Of a stretch of 42,239 bases of DNA, positions 1-7,549 are shown piece after piece. Under the pieces are notes generated by a model that made no database searches, had not been told where the DNA came from, and saw only the letters and a program-made list of their open reading frames with translations. This DNA is from Bacteroidales bacterium (GTDB taxonomy: Bacteria; Bacteroidota; Bacteroidia; Bacteroidales; F082). How positions within the stretch are numbered: position 1 is the stretch's first letter; every line of letters begins with the position of its first letter. The translations under genes and the position numbers were made by a program. The stretch is taken from positions 1 to 42,239 of the forward strand of contig JAKSMV010000027.1 of the NCBI GenBank assembly GCA_024400425.1, given 5' to 3'.

Positions 1-100
1 GAGTCGCAACAGTGCCGTTTGGCATCGCTGGGGGTATGAAAACATTTGTGCAATGGCACCTATCCAATTGTCGGAAGCCCATTGCAATTATTTCAACAAA

Positions 101-132
101 CGCCCCCACACCGTCTCAACGGTGCGGGGGCG
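101..132 (-). terminator. Hairpin terminator of the first lipoprotein gene
   Basis: Two 13-base arms (101-113 and 120-132) pair with one mismatch around a 6-base loop. On the minus strand the hairpin lies about 70 bases past the stop of the lipoprotein gene ending at 199 and is followed by TTTGTT. The first 100 bases and 133-198 hold nothing else I can support. Confidence 0.7.
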
Positions 133-198
133 AATTTGCTTTATGCTTCAAGCCTTGCGGCCTTGATAAAGATGATGCGTGCCGGAAGCAGCATCAGG

Positions 199-1818
199 TC
201 AATCGCAATCTGTAACAAGACGGATGCCAACTGCCCATTCTCTTAGACCATCTAAATTAAGTTTTACGTCTAAATATGATTGATTACTATGCCACTGGAA
301 GAACATGCGATAGGCATTTCCTGAATTAGTTTTATGTGCAGTGCTTGTCCAGTAAATACATGATTTATCAGTTTCTCTAATGTATAAATTTTCGCGGAAT
401 CCCGTGTTCGGAAGGAACACAAATCCTGCGTCTTCTGCTGCTGCCCAATCAGCGACATCAGCGTCACTAATCTCGCCAGAGAATCTGTCAGGAGCAATGA
501 CAATACCATACTTAGTATTTACACTTATATATTTATATGAATGATGAGTAAACAAATACTCCCACTCCGCTTGAGATAGCGTACGCCACATCCCCGTTTG
601 TCCATTGACAGTAAAGCTGGCATTCGGAGTCGTTTCAGTTGCATTGGTGAAGAGGACATCTGTTGTTGCAGCACTCCCATCAGAATACGAACTGCCTGAA
701 TAAGTCACAGAGGCAGTCTTCGACCAGTAAAAGTTGGAAACATGGGATTCATCCCAATTAGAAGCTATGGAATACTGATAGTTTTCAAGGCAGAACTTGC
801 TGCCATCGTAATACAGGTTACCTTGCGAGAAACAGACCTTTTTGCCATCTTCGTTAACGGTAAACAAGCCAGGAAGGGCACCTTCACGAAGTACCTTTAC
901 GCCATCGACAGCCAAGGTGGAGATGATGGCACGCTGCATGATGTTGCCTGACACCATATGCTTGTCGATGGTATAGCACTTAAATGTAGCATTGTAAACA
1001 TCAATGCTAAAGCCTTTGCCGTTTTCGCCAAGTGTTTCAACTGGCACCACGAAATAGAAACTGGTAGCTGTGGTTTCGTTCAAGGTCACACCGTCAGGGC
1101 AGTTGAGAGTCAAGGTGTTATTACCACCTGAAATAATGCCTTCCGAAAGCAGCTCGGGTGTATCGTTGGCAGCGGTCATAGTCACCGAAGCCTTACCCCA
1201 AAGCTTAGCGTTTTCATTGCCATCTTTCAGCACAAGTTTTCTAACAGTGCCGGTACCTTTCATGTCAACCTTCAGAATGGCCATCATGGTGCGGAAGGTG
1301 AACCTGTCGTCCTGTGTGGAGTAGGCTATCATCGGCAACAAGCCTTCGCCCATAGTAGGGTTGCCGCTCACTGGGGCAAGGTAGGTCTGCTCGCTTGGCA
1401 GGTTGAAGGTCACGGTGTAGTCGTTGCCATCACGCTCTGCCGTAGGTTTCAGGCTTTCTTCAGCATTTGGGTCATAAGGATAGAAAGCGCAGTAGGCTTC
1501 TGTTTCGGTGGGAGTCTGAGAGCAGGAAAAATTAGCGCTAGTGGTGTTAGTGCCATTTTCTAATGCAAAATCATAACGGTTTACACCATCGAAGAGTGCG
1601 AGATGGTCGTTGGCGCTCCAGAGGATAGGAGTCTGACCATCAGTTGTCGGTCCGAGGTGGGTCTTTTCGCCACCATTGTAATTTGGGCAATCCATTTCGG
1701 CCTTAATGATATACTTGGCGCCATTTTCGTCGGCAGAAGTGTTTTTGTCTTTCTTGCAGCATGGCAGCATAACGAGGGCAGCGGCAAGAACAGTAAGGAT
1801 CATGAAATTTTTCTTCAT
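199..1818 (-). CDS. FISUMP/fimbrillin-like surface lipoprotein
   Basis: 539 residues. The signal peptide ends in a lipobox (LPC, Cys20, followed by CKKDKN), so the product is a predicted lipoprotein, probably surface exposed. The N-terminal half (about residues 30-300) resembles the fimbrillin-like beta domains of Bacteroidales lipoproteins. From about residue 310 (GLFTVNEDGKKVCFSQGNL) to the end it matches the FISUMP pattern, including a WRTLSQAEWEYLF stretch, a YWTST motif and a terminal GIRLV. It shares this layout and the KKDKN lipobox context with the lipoprotein at 32057-34066, so the two are paralogues. It lies 48 bases downstream of a small secreted-protein gene and probably shares its promoter. 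The molecular role is unknown; adhesion or substrate binding at the surface is an inference. Confidence 0.85.
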   Translation of the reverse strand: MKKNFMILTVLAAALVMLPCCKKDKNTSADENGAKYIIKAEMDCPNYNGGEKTHLGPTTDGQTPILWSANDHLALFDGVNRYDFALENGTNTTSANFSCSQTPTETEAYCAFYPYDPNAEESLKPTAERDGNDYTVTFNLPSEQTYLAPVSGNPTMGEGLLPMIAYSTQDDRFTFRTMMAILKVDMKGTGTVRKLVLKDGNENAKLWGKASVTMTAANDTPELLSEGIISGGNNTLTLNCPDGVTLNETTATSFYFVVPVETLGENGKGFSIDVYNATFKCYTIDKHMVSGNIMQRAIISTLAVDGVKVLREGALPGLFTVNEDGKKVCFSQGNLYYDGSKFCLENYQYSIASNWDESHVSNFYWSKTASVTYSGSSYSDGSAATTDVLFTNATETTPNASFTVNGQTGMWRTLSQAEWEYLFTHHSYKYISVNTKYGIVIAPDRFSGEISDADVADWAAAEDAGFVFLPNTGFRENLYIRETDKSCIYWTSTAHKTNSGNAYRMFFQWHSNQSYLDVKLNLDGLREWAVGIRLVTDCD

Positions 1819-1866
1819 TGCTAATATTCTTTTTTTATTATTGTTTACTAATTAATTACAATTCAA

Positions 1867-2160
1867 TTACTTATTATCTTGTTTCTTGCGACGCGTCAAG
1901 GCGTATGCTCCAGCCATGCCAGCCAACAGGAAAAGTCCCGAACCGAGAGGCGAAATCTCGTTGTTGCCAAGGTTTTCGGTGCCCGTGCTGCTCGTATGGC
2001 CGTCAATGATGTTAAAAGTGCCTAGGCTTTCCGTACCGAAAAGGTCGGTCTGGTTACGCATATTGTTGCCATCGGCTTGCGTGTTGAAAATCTGCGCTTG
2101 AACGCCACCCGCCATAACAAGCGACATAATCAAGGAAAGAATCTTTTTCTTCGTTTTCAT
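1867..2160 (-). CDS. Small secreted protein with C-terminal membrane/sorting-like tail
   Basis: 97 residues. The N-terminus is a clear signal peptide (KTKKKILSLIMSLVMAGG, cleavage near VQAQ). The middle is polar and rich in N, T and G. The C-terminus has a PLGSG motif, a hydrophobic stretch of about 16 residues and a basic end (RRKKQDNK). That three-part tail resembles exosortase or PEP-CTERM/PID-CTERM-like sorting signals, but I cannot assign it to a defined family. It is the first gene after the promoter at 2252-2259, and the FISUMP lipoprotein follows 48 bases downstream. The sequence is short and low in complexity, so the function is unknown. Confidence 0.75.
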   Translation of the reverse strand: MKTKKKILSLIMSLVMAGGVQAQIFNTQADGNNMRNQTDLFGTESLGTFNIIDGHTSSTGTENLGNNEISPLGSGLFLLAGMAGAYALTRRKKQDNK

Positions 2161-2251
2161 TACTTAAGTGATACTTTATAATTCTAATTATTTAATTATT
2201 AACTGATTGCATACATAAATTTTGTATTGAAAGGCTTGAAATTTGAGGCGG

Positions 2252-2259
2252 CAAAGTTA
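2252..2259 (-). promoter_or_regulatory. -7 box TAACTTTG for the first lipoprotein operon
   Basis: On the minus strand TAACTTTGC matches the Bacteroidota -7 consensus TAnnTTTG, about 90 bases upstream of the ATG at 2160. I found no good TTTG -33 element. The remaining spacer up to 2445 shows nothing else I recognise. Confidence 0.65.
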
Positions 2260-2445
2260 AGAAAAAATAGTTTACAGACTGCATAGAATATTACTATATT
2301 TCCCTTTATTCCGCAGCACTCTATAGTTTTTTGTTTTTAGCGTCTGCTCCAAAAATACATGGACGCAAACGACGTCATCTGGCTCCCCGAAATAAAGAGA
2401 CAATACAGTTGTGACATTCTTTTGTGTTTTTTCCCACATAAAACG

Positions 2446-2453
2446 TATCTTTG
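2446..2453 (+). promoter_or_regulatory. -7 box TATCTTTG (-33 TTTG at 2421-2424)
   Basis: TATCTTTGC lies 24 bases before the ATG at 2478 and has a TTTG -33 element 21 bases upstream. The spacing fits the sigma factor of Bacteroidota. Confidence 0.75.
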
Positions 2454-2477
2454 CAGCCGAATTCAAAACATATTAAT

Positions 2478-4106
2478 ATGAAAAAGTATTTGTTCCTTTT
2501 TGTGGCCGCTGTGCTTTCTTTCGCATCGGCCTTTGCTCAAGAAAAGACTAACGTGGCACGCGAATGCGTCTTGTTCGAAATCTTCACTGGCGTGCGCTGT
2601 CCATACTGCCCAGCCGCTGCCAACGGTATTGCACAACTGCTTGAAGAAGGTAAGGCCATTGCGCCTGTGGCTTATCACACCGACGCTTTCTCTACTGCCG
2701 AATACTTTACCGCAGAGACGAATGCCCGTGCCAGCTATTATGGCGTCAACAGCTATCCAACCTTGAAGGCTGACGGCATTTTGTCCAAATCGGGCGGTGG
2801 TGGCGCTTCCGAGACCATGTATTCGTCATACCTTAATTATTACAACCAACGCATCAGCCAAACCAGCCCGTTCACCATCGACCTGAGTGTTGAACCCGAT
2901 GGCGACAAGTGCCGTGTGAACTGCGTCGTCGAGAAGGTCGGCGACTGCGCTGGCACCGACGTGCGCGTGTTCATCGCTCTCACCCAGTGCAACCTCGACG
3001 TGAGCTGGCAAGGCATGCAAGGCCTGCACCACGTTTGCCGCGACATGATTCCTACACAGACGGGCACCATCTTCACTGGCACCTCGATGACCATCAGCGA
3101 GACCTTCGAGATGAACTATCCTAAGGAAGACTGCTACCTCACCGCTTGGGTGCAAAACTACAGTGGCGGCACCAAGGAAGTGTATCAGGCAGTGCGCCTC
3201 TCAACGGCTCTCGATGTCGATTACGACCTCGTCGTGAAAGGCATCTCGCAAGTCGTCACCAAGAACTGCTCGGGCAAGCTTTCGCCTGTGCTTCAAGTGA
3301 AGAACTGCGGTAACGCAACCGTCAACACTTTCGATATCGTTGCATCGGTCAATGGCCAAGAGGTGAACCGCTATACCTGGAACGGCACCCTTAACCATTT
3401 GGAGATGGCTGACGTGGAAATGCCAGAATTCGATTTCGGTTCAGCAGACAAGCTGACTTTCAACGTTGTGATGCCTAATGGCCATGAAGATGATTTCTCG
3501 GCCGACAACAGCATTAGCGTCGATATTGAAGGGGTGAGCACCATCGATGGTTACCTGAAAATCAGAGCCAAGTCGGGCGCTCACTATGAGAGCGAATCCA
3601 TCGTGATTACCGACATGACCACTGGCGAAGTGTTTGACACTTTCACTTTCGACAAGCCAAGCCATTCCTATACCTTCGAAGTCGTGTTGCCTAACGCATC
3701 ATGCTATCGCATCTCTGCCATCGATACGGAAGGCCTGGGTTGGGGCAATGGCTTCTTCCAAGTCACCGATGCCAACAACCAAGCTGTCATGCAAGGCGGT
3801 GGCTCGTCGAACCATATCGACTACGAGCTGTCGAGCGAGGTGTATTGCGATGGCGAACTCAACGTCGATGAAGTTCCAGAAAAGGAATTGGAAATCTATC
3901 CTAACCCCAATAACGGCATCTTCAGCCTCGATTTGTGCGAAGGCCAATGGCAAGTTTCGGTTTATGATGCTATCGGACATCGTGTTTATGAAAACGCACA
4001 ATTCACCGAAGGCCAAATCGACCTGCGCCAATATGGAAACGGTGTCTATTTCGTGAAGGCGAAGAACGGTTCCGACGAATTGGTGAAGAAGGTCGTCGTC
4101 CTGTAA
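2478..4106 (+). CDS. Omp28-like thioredoxin-motif protein, T9SS cargo
   Basis: 542 residues from the ATG at 2478, chosen because an in-frame upstream start overlaps the promoter and a signal peptide begins here (cleavage near AFA-Q21). A thioredoxin-like segment follows, with FEIFTGVRCPYCP (Cys41 and Cys44), the pattern of the Omp28-related outer-membrane family. The middle (about 120-440) is beta-rich. The C-terminus has YPNPNNGIFSLDL, then VYDAIGHRVY and GVYFVKAKNGS...KVVVL, a type A T9SS sorting domain, so the protein should cross the outer membrane and be anchored or released. The CxxC suggests a redox or disulfide role, but that is inferred. It is monocistronic and ends at a large hairpin. 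Confidence 0.88.
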   Translation: MKKYLFLFVAAVLSFASAFAQEKTNVARECVLFEIFTGVRCPYCPAAANGIAQLLEEGKAIAPVAYHTDAFSTAEYFTAETNARASYYGVNSYPTLKADGILSKSGGGGASETMYSSYLNYYNQRISQTSPFTIDLSVEPDGDKCRVNCVVEKVGDCAGTDVRVFIALTQCNLDVSWQGMQGLHHVCRDMIPTQTGTIFTGTSMTISETFEMNYPKEDCYLTAWVQNYSGGTKEVYQAVRLSTALDVDYDLVVKGISQVVTKNCSGKLSPVLQVKNCGNATVNTFDIVASVNGQEVNRYTWNGTLNHLEMADVEMPEFDFGSADKLTFNVVMPNGHEDDFSADNSISVDIEGVSTIDGYLKIRAKSGAHYESESIVITDMTTGEVFDTFTFDKPSHSYTFEVVLPNASCYRISAIDTEGLGWGNGFFQVTDANNQAVMQGGGSSNHIDYELSSEVYCDGELNVDEVPEKELEIYPNPNNGIFSLDLCEGQWQVSVYDAIGHRVYENAQFTEGQIDLRQYGNGVYFVKAKNGSDELVKKVVVL

Positions 4107-4118
4107 AGACGCGCATGT

Positions 4119-4142
4119 AGAGACGCGCCATGGCACGTCTCT
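4119..4142. repeat. Palindromic repeat, GAGACG...CGTCTC class
   Basis: A 24-base near-perfect palindrome with AGAGACG and CGTCTCT ends and a GCCATGGC centre. A related GAGACGC/GCGTCTC hairpin occurs at 26158-26180, so this is a dispersed repeat class rather than a gene-specific signal. Confidence 0.65.
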
Positions 4143-4146
4143 GACC

Positions 4147-4210
4147 AATAAAATGACCATGTCATTCCGAGGGCTTCGCCCGAAGGAATCTATGGTCATT
4201 TTATTTTTTT
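4147..4210. terminator. Large stem-loop terminator with nested palindrome
   Basis: 14-base outer arms (4147-4160 and 4192-4205) pair perfectly. Inside is a second palindrome built on ATTCCGAGGGC/GCCCGAAGGAAT, a typical intergenic repeat core. A T-rich run follows on the plus strand, and A-rich DNA on the other side makes it plausible in both directions. The right arm and T run (ATGGTCATTTTATTTTTT) are repeated from 4216, where they supply the last codons of the minus-strand hydrolase. Confidence 0.75.
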
Positions 4211-4220
4211 TATGACATGG

Positions 4221-5117
4221 TCATTTTATTTTTTGCACGATTTTCTTGAGTGACTGAAAACCTTGTGGAACGGGAAAGAGAGGGAAGGTGTGGAACATGC
4301 CTTCGTATTCGTGGATTTCAGCCGTCTTGCCAATCTTTTTCAAGGCTTCACGAAACAGTTCTACATCCACTTTCAGGATTTCGTTGCTGCCATAATACAC
4401 ACCGATGTTGTTGAGGCATTGCAAGTCGCCGAATATCGGGCTGACCCAGGGATGACTAGCGGGCAGTTCGCCACGCCACACGTCGGTAATCATCTTGATG
4501 CGGTCGAACTGGAGCATGGGGTCTTTGTCTTGCAAGGCTTGCATCTCTTGCTCGTGGGTGTAGGTGAGGTCGAGGCAAGGGGAGAGGAGGGTCAATGAAG
4601 TGTGCTCCTGCCATCCGCGCTTGTGCATCTCTTGGGCTATCACCATAGCGAGGCAAGCGCCTGCCGAATCGCCCATAAGGTGAATCTCATCGTATTGCAA
4701 TGGCTCGACGACGTTGTGAAGGTAGTCTAACACCATCGTTACAGAGAGACTGGTGTGGTATTCAGGCGACTTCGGATAGATCGGCATCACGATATCGGCT
4801 TTGGTGCGCAAGCCGAGGTCGTGTAGGAAACGCCAATGGAAATAGACGGGTTGGTAGATGGTGGCACCGCCGTGCAGATAGAATATCAGCTTGCGCGAGT
4901 GGTTGTCGCGCTTGAAGACTTGCATCTCGAAACCGTCGCCGGAGTGGAATTTCTCTTCCGAAAAGTAATCGCGGAACATTCGTGGCACACGGACGGGACG
5001 TAGGTTGTCGCGGCGGCAATGCTCTAGTTCTTGCTCTACTTGCTCGGGAGTGGCATCGCGCAAGCCCTTGAACATTAAGCTAATATACCGCTTGGTTAAT
5101 TCAACGCCTGCATTCAT
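4221..5117 (-). CDS. Alpha/beta hydrolase, hormone-sensitive-lipase type
   Basis: 298 residues. HGGA at 82-85 supplies the oxyanion hole, GDSAG at 149-153 carries the nucleophile Ser151, and a C-terminal EGMFHTF supplies the catalytic His. These are the marks of the HSL-type esterase family (steryl acetyl hydrolase, GDSAG). It probably hydrolyses a small acyl ester in the cytoplasm, since no signal peptide is seen. It is the last gene of the five-gene minus-strand operon; its ATG overlaps the TAA of the MscS gene by one base (TAATG). The final five codons (VQKIK) and the stop come from a repeat copy shared with the adjacent terminator, so the C-terminus may have been remodelled. The substrate is unknown. 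Confidence 0.87.
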   Translation of the reverse strand: MNAGVELTKRYISLMFKGLRDATPEQVEQELEHCRRDNLRPVRVPRMFRDYFSEEKFHSGDGFEMQVFKRDNHSRKLIFYLHGGATIYQPVYFHWRFLHDLGLRTKADIVMPIYPKSPEYHTSLSVTMVLDYLHNVVEPLQYDEIHLMGDSAGACLAMVIAQEMHKRGWQEHTSLTLLSPCLDLTYTHEQEMQALQDKDPMLQFDRIKMITDVWRGELPASHPWVSPIFGDLQCLNNIGVYYGSNEILKVDVELFREALKKIGKTAEIHEYEGMFHTFPLFPVPQGFQSLKKIVQKIK

Positions 5118-6337
5118 TATGGTCTCTGATAGAGTTTAAGGTCGAACATCTCGGTAGCGGCCAGGATGTGGTCGAAGAGGTCGCTTTGAATCTTCTCGTA
5201 TGATTCCCAATCCTTGATGCTGCTAAAGGTGTAAATCTGGATCGGCACGCCAAATTCGGTAGGCTGAAGCTGTCGGACCATCATGGTCATGTTGTGGTTG
5301 AGCTTCGGATTGTTCTTGAGGTAGGCCGTCAGGTAGGCGCGATAGATGCCTAGGTTGGTCTGCTGCCGTCCGTTGATGATGCAGCTGGTGTCGATGCGGT
5401 TGGCCTTGTTGTATTCGACAATCTCTTCTTCGCGCTCGGCGACATAATCGGAGATGAGGCTGTAACGCTTGTATTTCTCCATCATCTCGGGCGTGCAGAA
5501 CCGGATGGTGTTGATGTCGATGTTGATGCTGCGCGAGATGCGCCGCCCGCCCGATTCGCTCATGCCGCGCCAGTTGGTGAACGGATTGGAGACCAGCGAA
5601 TAGGTCGGTATCGTGGTGATGGTGTTGTCCCAATTCTGCACCTTCACGGTGGTGAGGTTGATTTCGAGGACATTGCCATCGGCGTTGCCCATGACAATCC
5701 AGTCGCCGATGCGGAGCATGTCGTTGACCGAGAGCTGGATGCCGCCCACAAAGCCCTTGATGGTGTCTTGGAACACGAGCATCAGCACGGCTGAGATGGT
5801 ACCTAAGCCGATGAGTATCTTGCTGACCCTTGTGTGCAGGAGGAAGGCGACAATCAGCAAGAAACAGATGATGTAAATAAAGATCTTGATGAATTGCACC
5901 AGTCCTTTGATGGGCTTGGCCTTTGAATATTGTAGCGATTCGTAATAGTCTGATATCGTATTTATTACTGAGATAATAATGAGCACGAAAATGATGATTT
6001 CGTAGATGGTGTTCGCCTTTAGGAGTGTGTTTTGGGCACCCGCAAAATGATGTAAGACGTCAGTTGCGTAAGTTTTGATTAGTATGGCGGGAATGAGCAG
6101 ACAAACGCGTATCAATACCCTGTTTTTGATGAGGAGGTCGTCGGCTTTTGTCTTGGTTCTGGTAATGGTTTTGTAGATGAAACGGGTGATGATGAACTTG
6201 GCGAGGAAAATCAACAAGATGCTCAATACGAGGAGTGATAGTGTCGCCAATCCTTCAGCAATGGCCAATGAGGCTTGGTCGCTGAGGTTCATGTTGTGGC
6301 CGATGGTTTTCAGTATGTCGATATATTTCTTGATCAT
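5117..6337 (-). CDS. MscS-family mechanosensitive ion channel (YbdG-like)
   Basis: 406 residues. Four or five membrane segments lie in residues 20-200. The pore-lining helix and beta domain follow in the conserved stretch FQDTIKGFVGGIQLSVNDML, then RIGDWIVM and the NWDNTITTIPTYSLVSNPFTNW segment. The long C-terminal cytoplasmic part matches the YbdG/MscM branch rather than the short MscS form. It opens under membrane tension and protects against hypo-osmotic shock. It sits in the inner membrane. Its start overlaps the SUI1-family gene by 4 bases (ATGA), showing translational coupling in the operon. Confidence 0.92.
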   Translation of the reverse strand: MIKKYIDILKTIGHNMNLSDQASLAIAEGLATLSLLVLSILLIFLAKFIITRFIYKTITRTKTKADDLLIKNRVLIRVCLLIPAILIKTYATDVLHHFAGAQNTLLKANTIYEIIIFVLIIISVINTISDYYESLQYSKAKPIKGLVQFIKIFIYIICFLLIVAFLLHTRVSKILIGLGTISAVLMLVFQDTIKGFVGGIQLSVNDMLRIGDWIVMGNADGNVLEINLTTVKVQNWDNTITTIPTYSLVSNPFTNWRGMSESGGRRISRSINIDINTIRFCTPEMMEKYKRYSLISDYVAEREEEIVEYNKANRIDTSCIINGRQQTNLGIYRAYLTAYLKNNPKLNHNMTMMVRQLQPTEFGVPIQIYTFSSIKDWESYEKIQSDLFDHILAATEMFDLKLYQRP

Positions 6338-6675
6338 ATTCCGCTGATTTTTGTCTTCGTGTAACCTTTATTGATGAGCAAGTCGCGTACTTTCTCGCGG
6401 AAGTCGCCTTGCAGGATGATTTCGCCGTCTTTGGCGCTGCCGCCTACGCCGCAAGCGGTCTTCAGTTCCTTGCCGAGAAGGGCCAAGTCGAAGTCGCTTC
6501 CCTGAAAGCCTGTAATCAGGGTGACTTTCTTCCCGGCACGTTGTTTCTTGTCGAGCATCACGCGGAGGTTTTGCTTGGCGGGTTCGAGGGTCACGGCTTC
6601 TGCTTCGTCATATTCGAAATGGAAGTCAGGATTGGTGGAATAGACGGTTCCGTTGTTGTCAGCTTTGTTTTTCAT
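6334..6675 (-). CDS. SUI1/YciH family translation initiation factor
   Basis: 113 residues. The C-terminal two-thirds matches the eIF1/SUI1 fold: LDKKQRAGKKVTLITGF, then LGKELKTACGVGGSAKDGEI and a terminal INKGYTKTKISG. Bacterial members (YciH) are thought to influence start-codon selection, though their role is poorly defined. The N-terminus is acidic and variable. It overlaps the upstream lipid kinase gene by 17 bases and the downstream MscS gene by 4, so it sits inside an envelope operon with no obvious functional link. Confidence 0.92.
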   Translation of the reverse strand: MKNKADNNGTVYSTNPDFHFEYDEAEAVTLEPAKQNLRVMLDKKQRAGKKVTLITGFQGSDFDLALLGKELKTACGVGGSAKDGEIILQGDFREKVRDLLINKGYTKTKISGI

Positions 6676-7549
6676 TGCAGATGATATTAAGACTCAATGG
6701 GTTAACTTTTAGATGGAGATCTTTCTCCATGATGATGGATTCGCCGTCGAGGTTGATGACGTCGGCTTGTGGGCGGATGATGTTGACTTCGGGTGTCTGT
6801 ATGATGTTGACTTTCGGTGCCTTGTCCATCATGCCGTCAATCATGAAACCGCCCATGATAGGCAGCTCCAGCGGGTTGGGTTTTTCGACGATGCAGAGGT
6901 CAACCAGACCGTCCCAAAGCGAGGCCTTGGGCGAGATGGGCACGTCATAGCCCATCTGGTTCGAGTTGGCGAATGAGATGAAGAAGGCCTTCGTTTCAAT
7001 GGTCTTGTTGGGTAGCTCAAGGATATAGTTCTGGTCTTTCAGGGCGAAGAAATCGCGTACGATATATTTAAAGTAGGTGTCGAAACCGCGGTGCTTGTCG
7101 TTGCTGTAGTCTTCGGCAACCTTGGCGTCGTAGCCTGTTCCGGCAATGCTGATGAAAGTGCGGTCGTTGATGTCAACAGTATCTATTTTCCGACAAAAGC
7201 CTTTGTTGATGAGTTCGAGGGCCTTGATGGGATTGAGTGGAATGTCGAGGCAGCGCGAGAGGCCGTTGCCCGAACCACACGGAATGATAGCCAAGGCAAT
7301 GTCGGTTCCGATGAGTCGGGTGCCCACTTCGTTGATGCTGCCGTCGCCACCAGCCACCGCCACGATATCGCATCCGCCGTCGATGGCTTCTTGCACCAAC
7401 ACCTTGGAATGTCCTGCATATTCCGAGATGGCAATCCCGTAATCGAACAAGTCTTTGTTGAGGTGCTCGTCAATCTGCTGGGGCAGGTTCTTCCTGTGCA
7501 GCTTGCCCGAAATGGGGTTGATGATGAAGCGAATCTTCTTCTTGGTCAT
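6659..7549 (-). CDS. Diacylglycerol kinase-family lipid kinase (YegS/DgkB type)
   Basis: 296 residues. The nucleotide-binding signature GGDGSINEVG is at 67-76 and the second glycine motif CGSGNGLSR at 91-99; the N-terminal RFIINPISG is also family-typical. These enzymes phosphorylate diacylglycerol, sphingoid or related lipids with ATP at the inner face of the membrane. The start at 7549 is supported by the conserved N-terminus, so its first 80 bases overlap the 3' end of the LTA-synthase-like gene in another frame. Recycling of diacylglycerol produced by that neighbour is an attractive inference. The exact lipid cannot be read from the sequence. Confidence 0.9.
   Translation of the reverse strand: MTKKKIRFIINPISGKLHRKNLPQQIDEHLNKDLFDYGIAISEYAGHSKVLVQEAIDGGCDIVAVAGGDGSINEVGTRLIGTDIALAIIPCGSGNGLSRCLDIPLNPIKALELINKGFCRKIDTVDINDRTFISIAGTGYDAKVAEDYSNDKHRGFDTYFKYIVRDFFALKDQNYILELPNKTIETKAFFISFANSNQMGYDVPISPKASLWDGLVDLCIVEKPNPLELPIMGGFMIDGMMDKAPKVNIIQTPEVNIIRPQADVINLDGESIIMEKDLHLKVNPLSLNIICNEKQS

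Noticed and set aside
2826..3155. Long open frame on the minus strand inside the Omp28-like gene
   Set aside because: It is a shadow of the well-supported plus-strand gene and has no promoter or family match.
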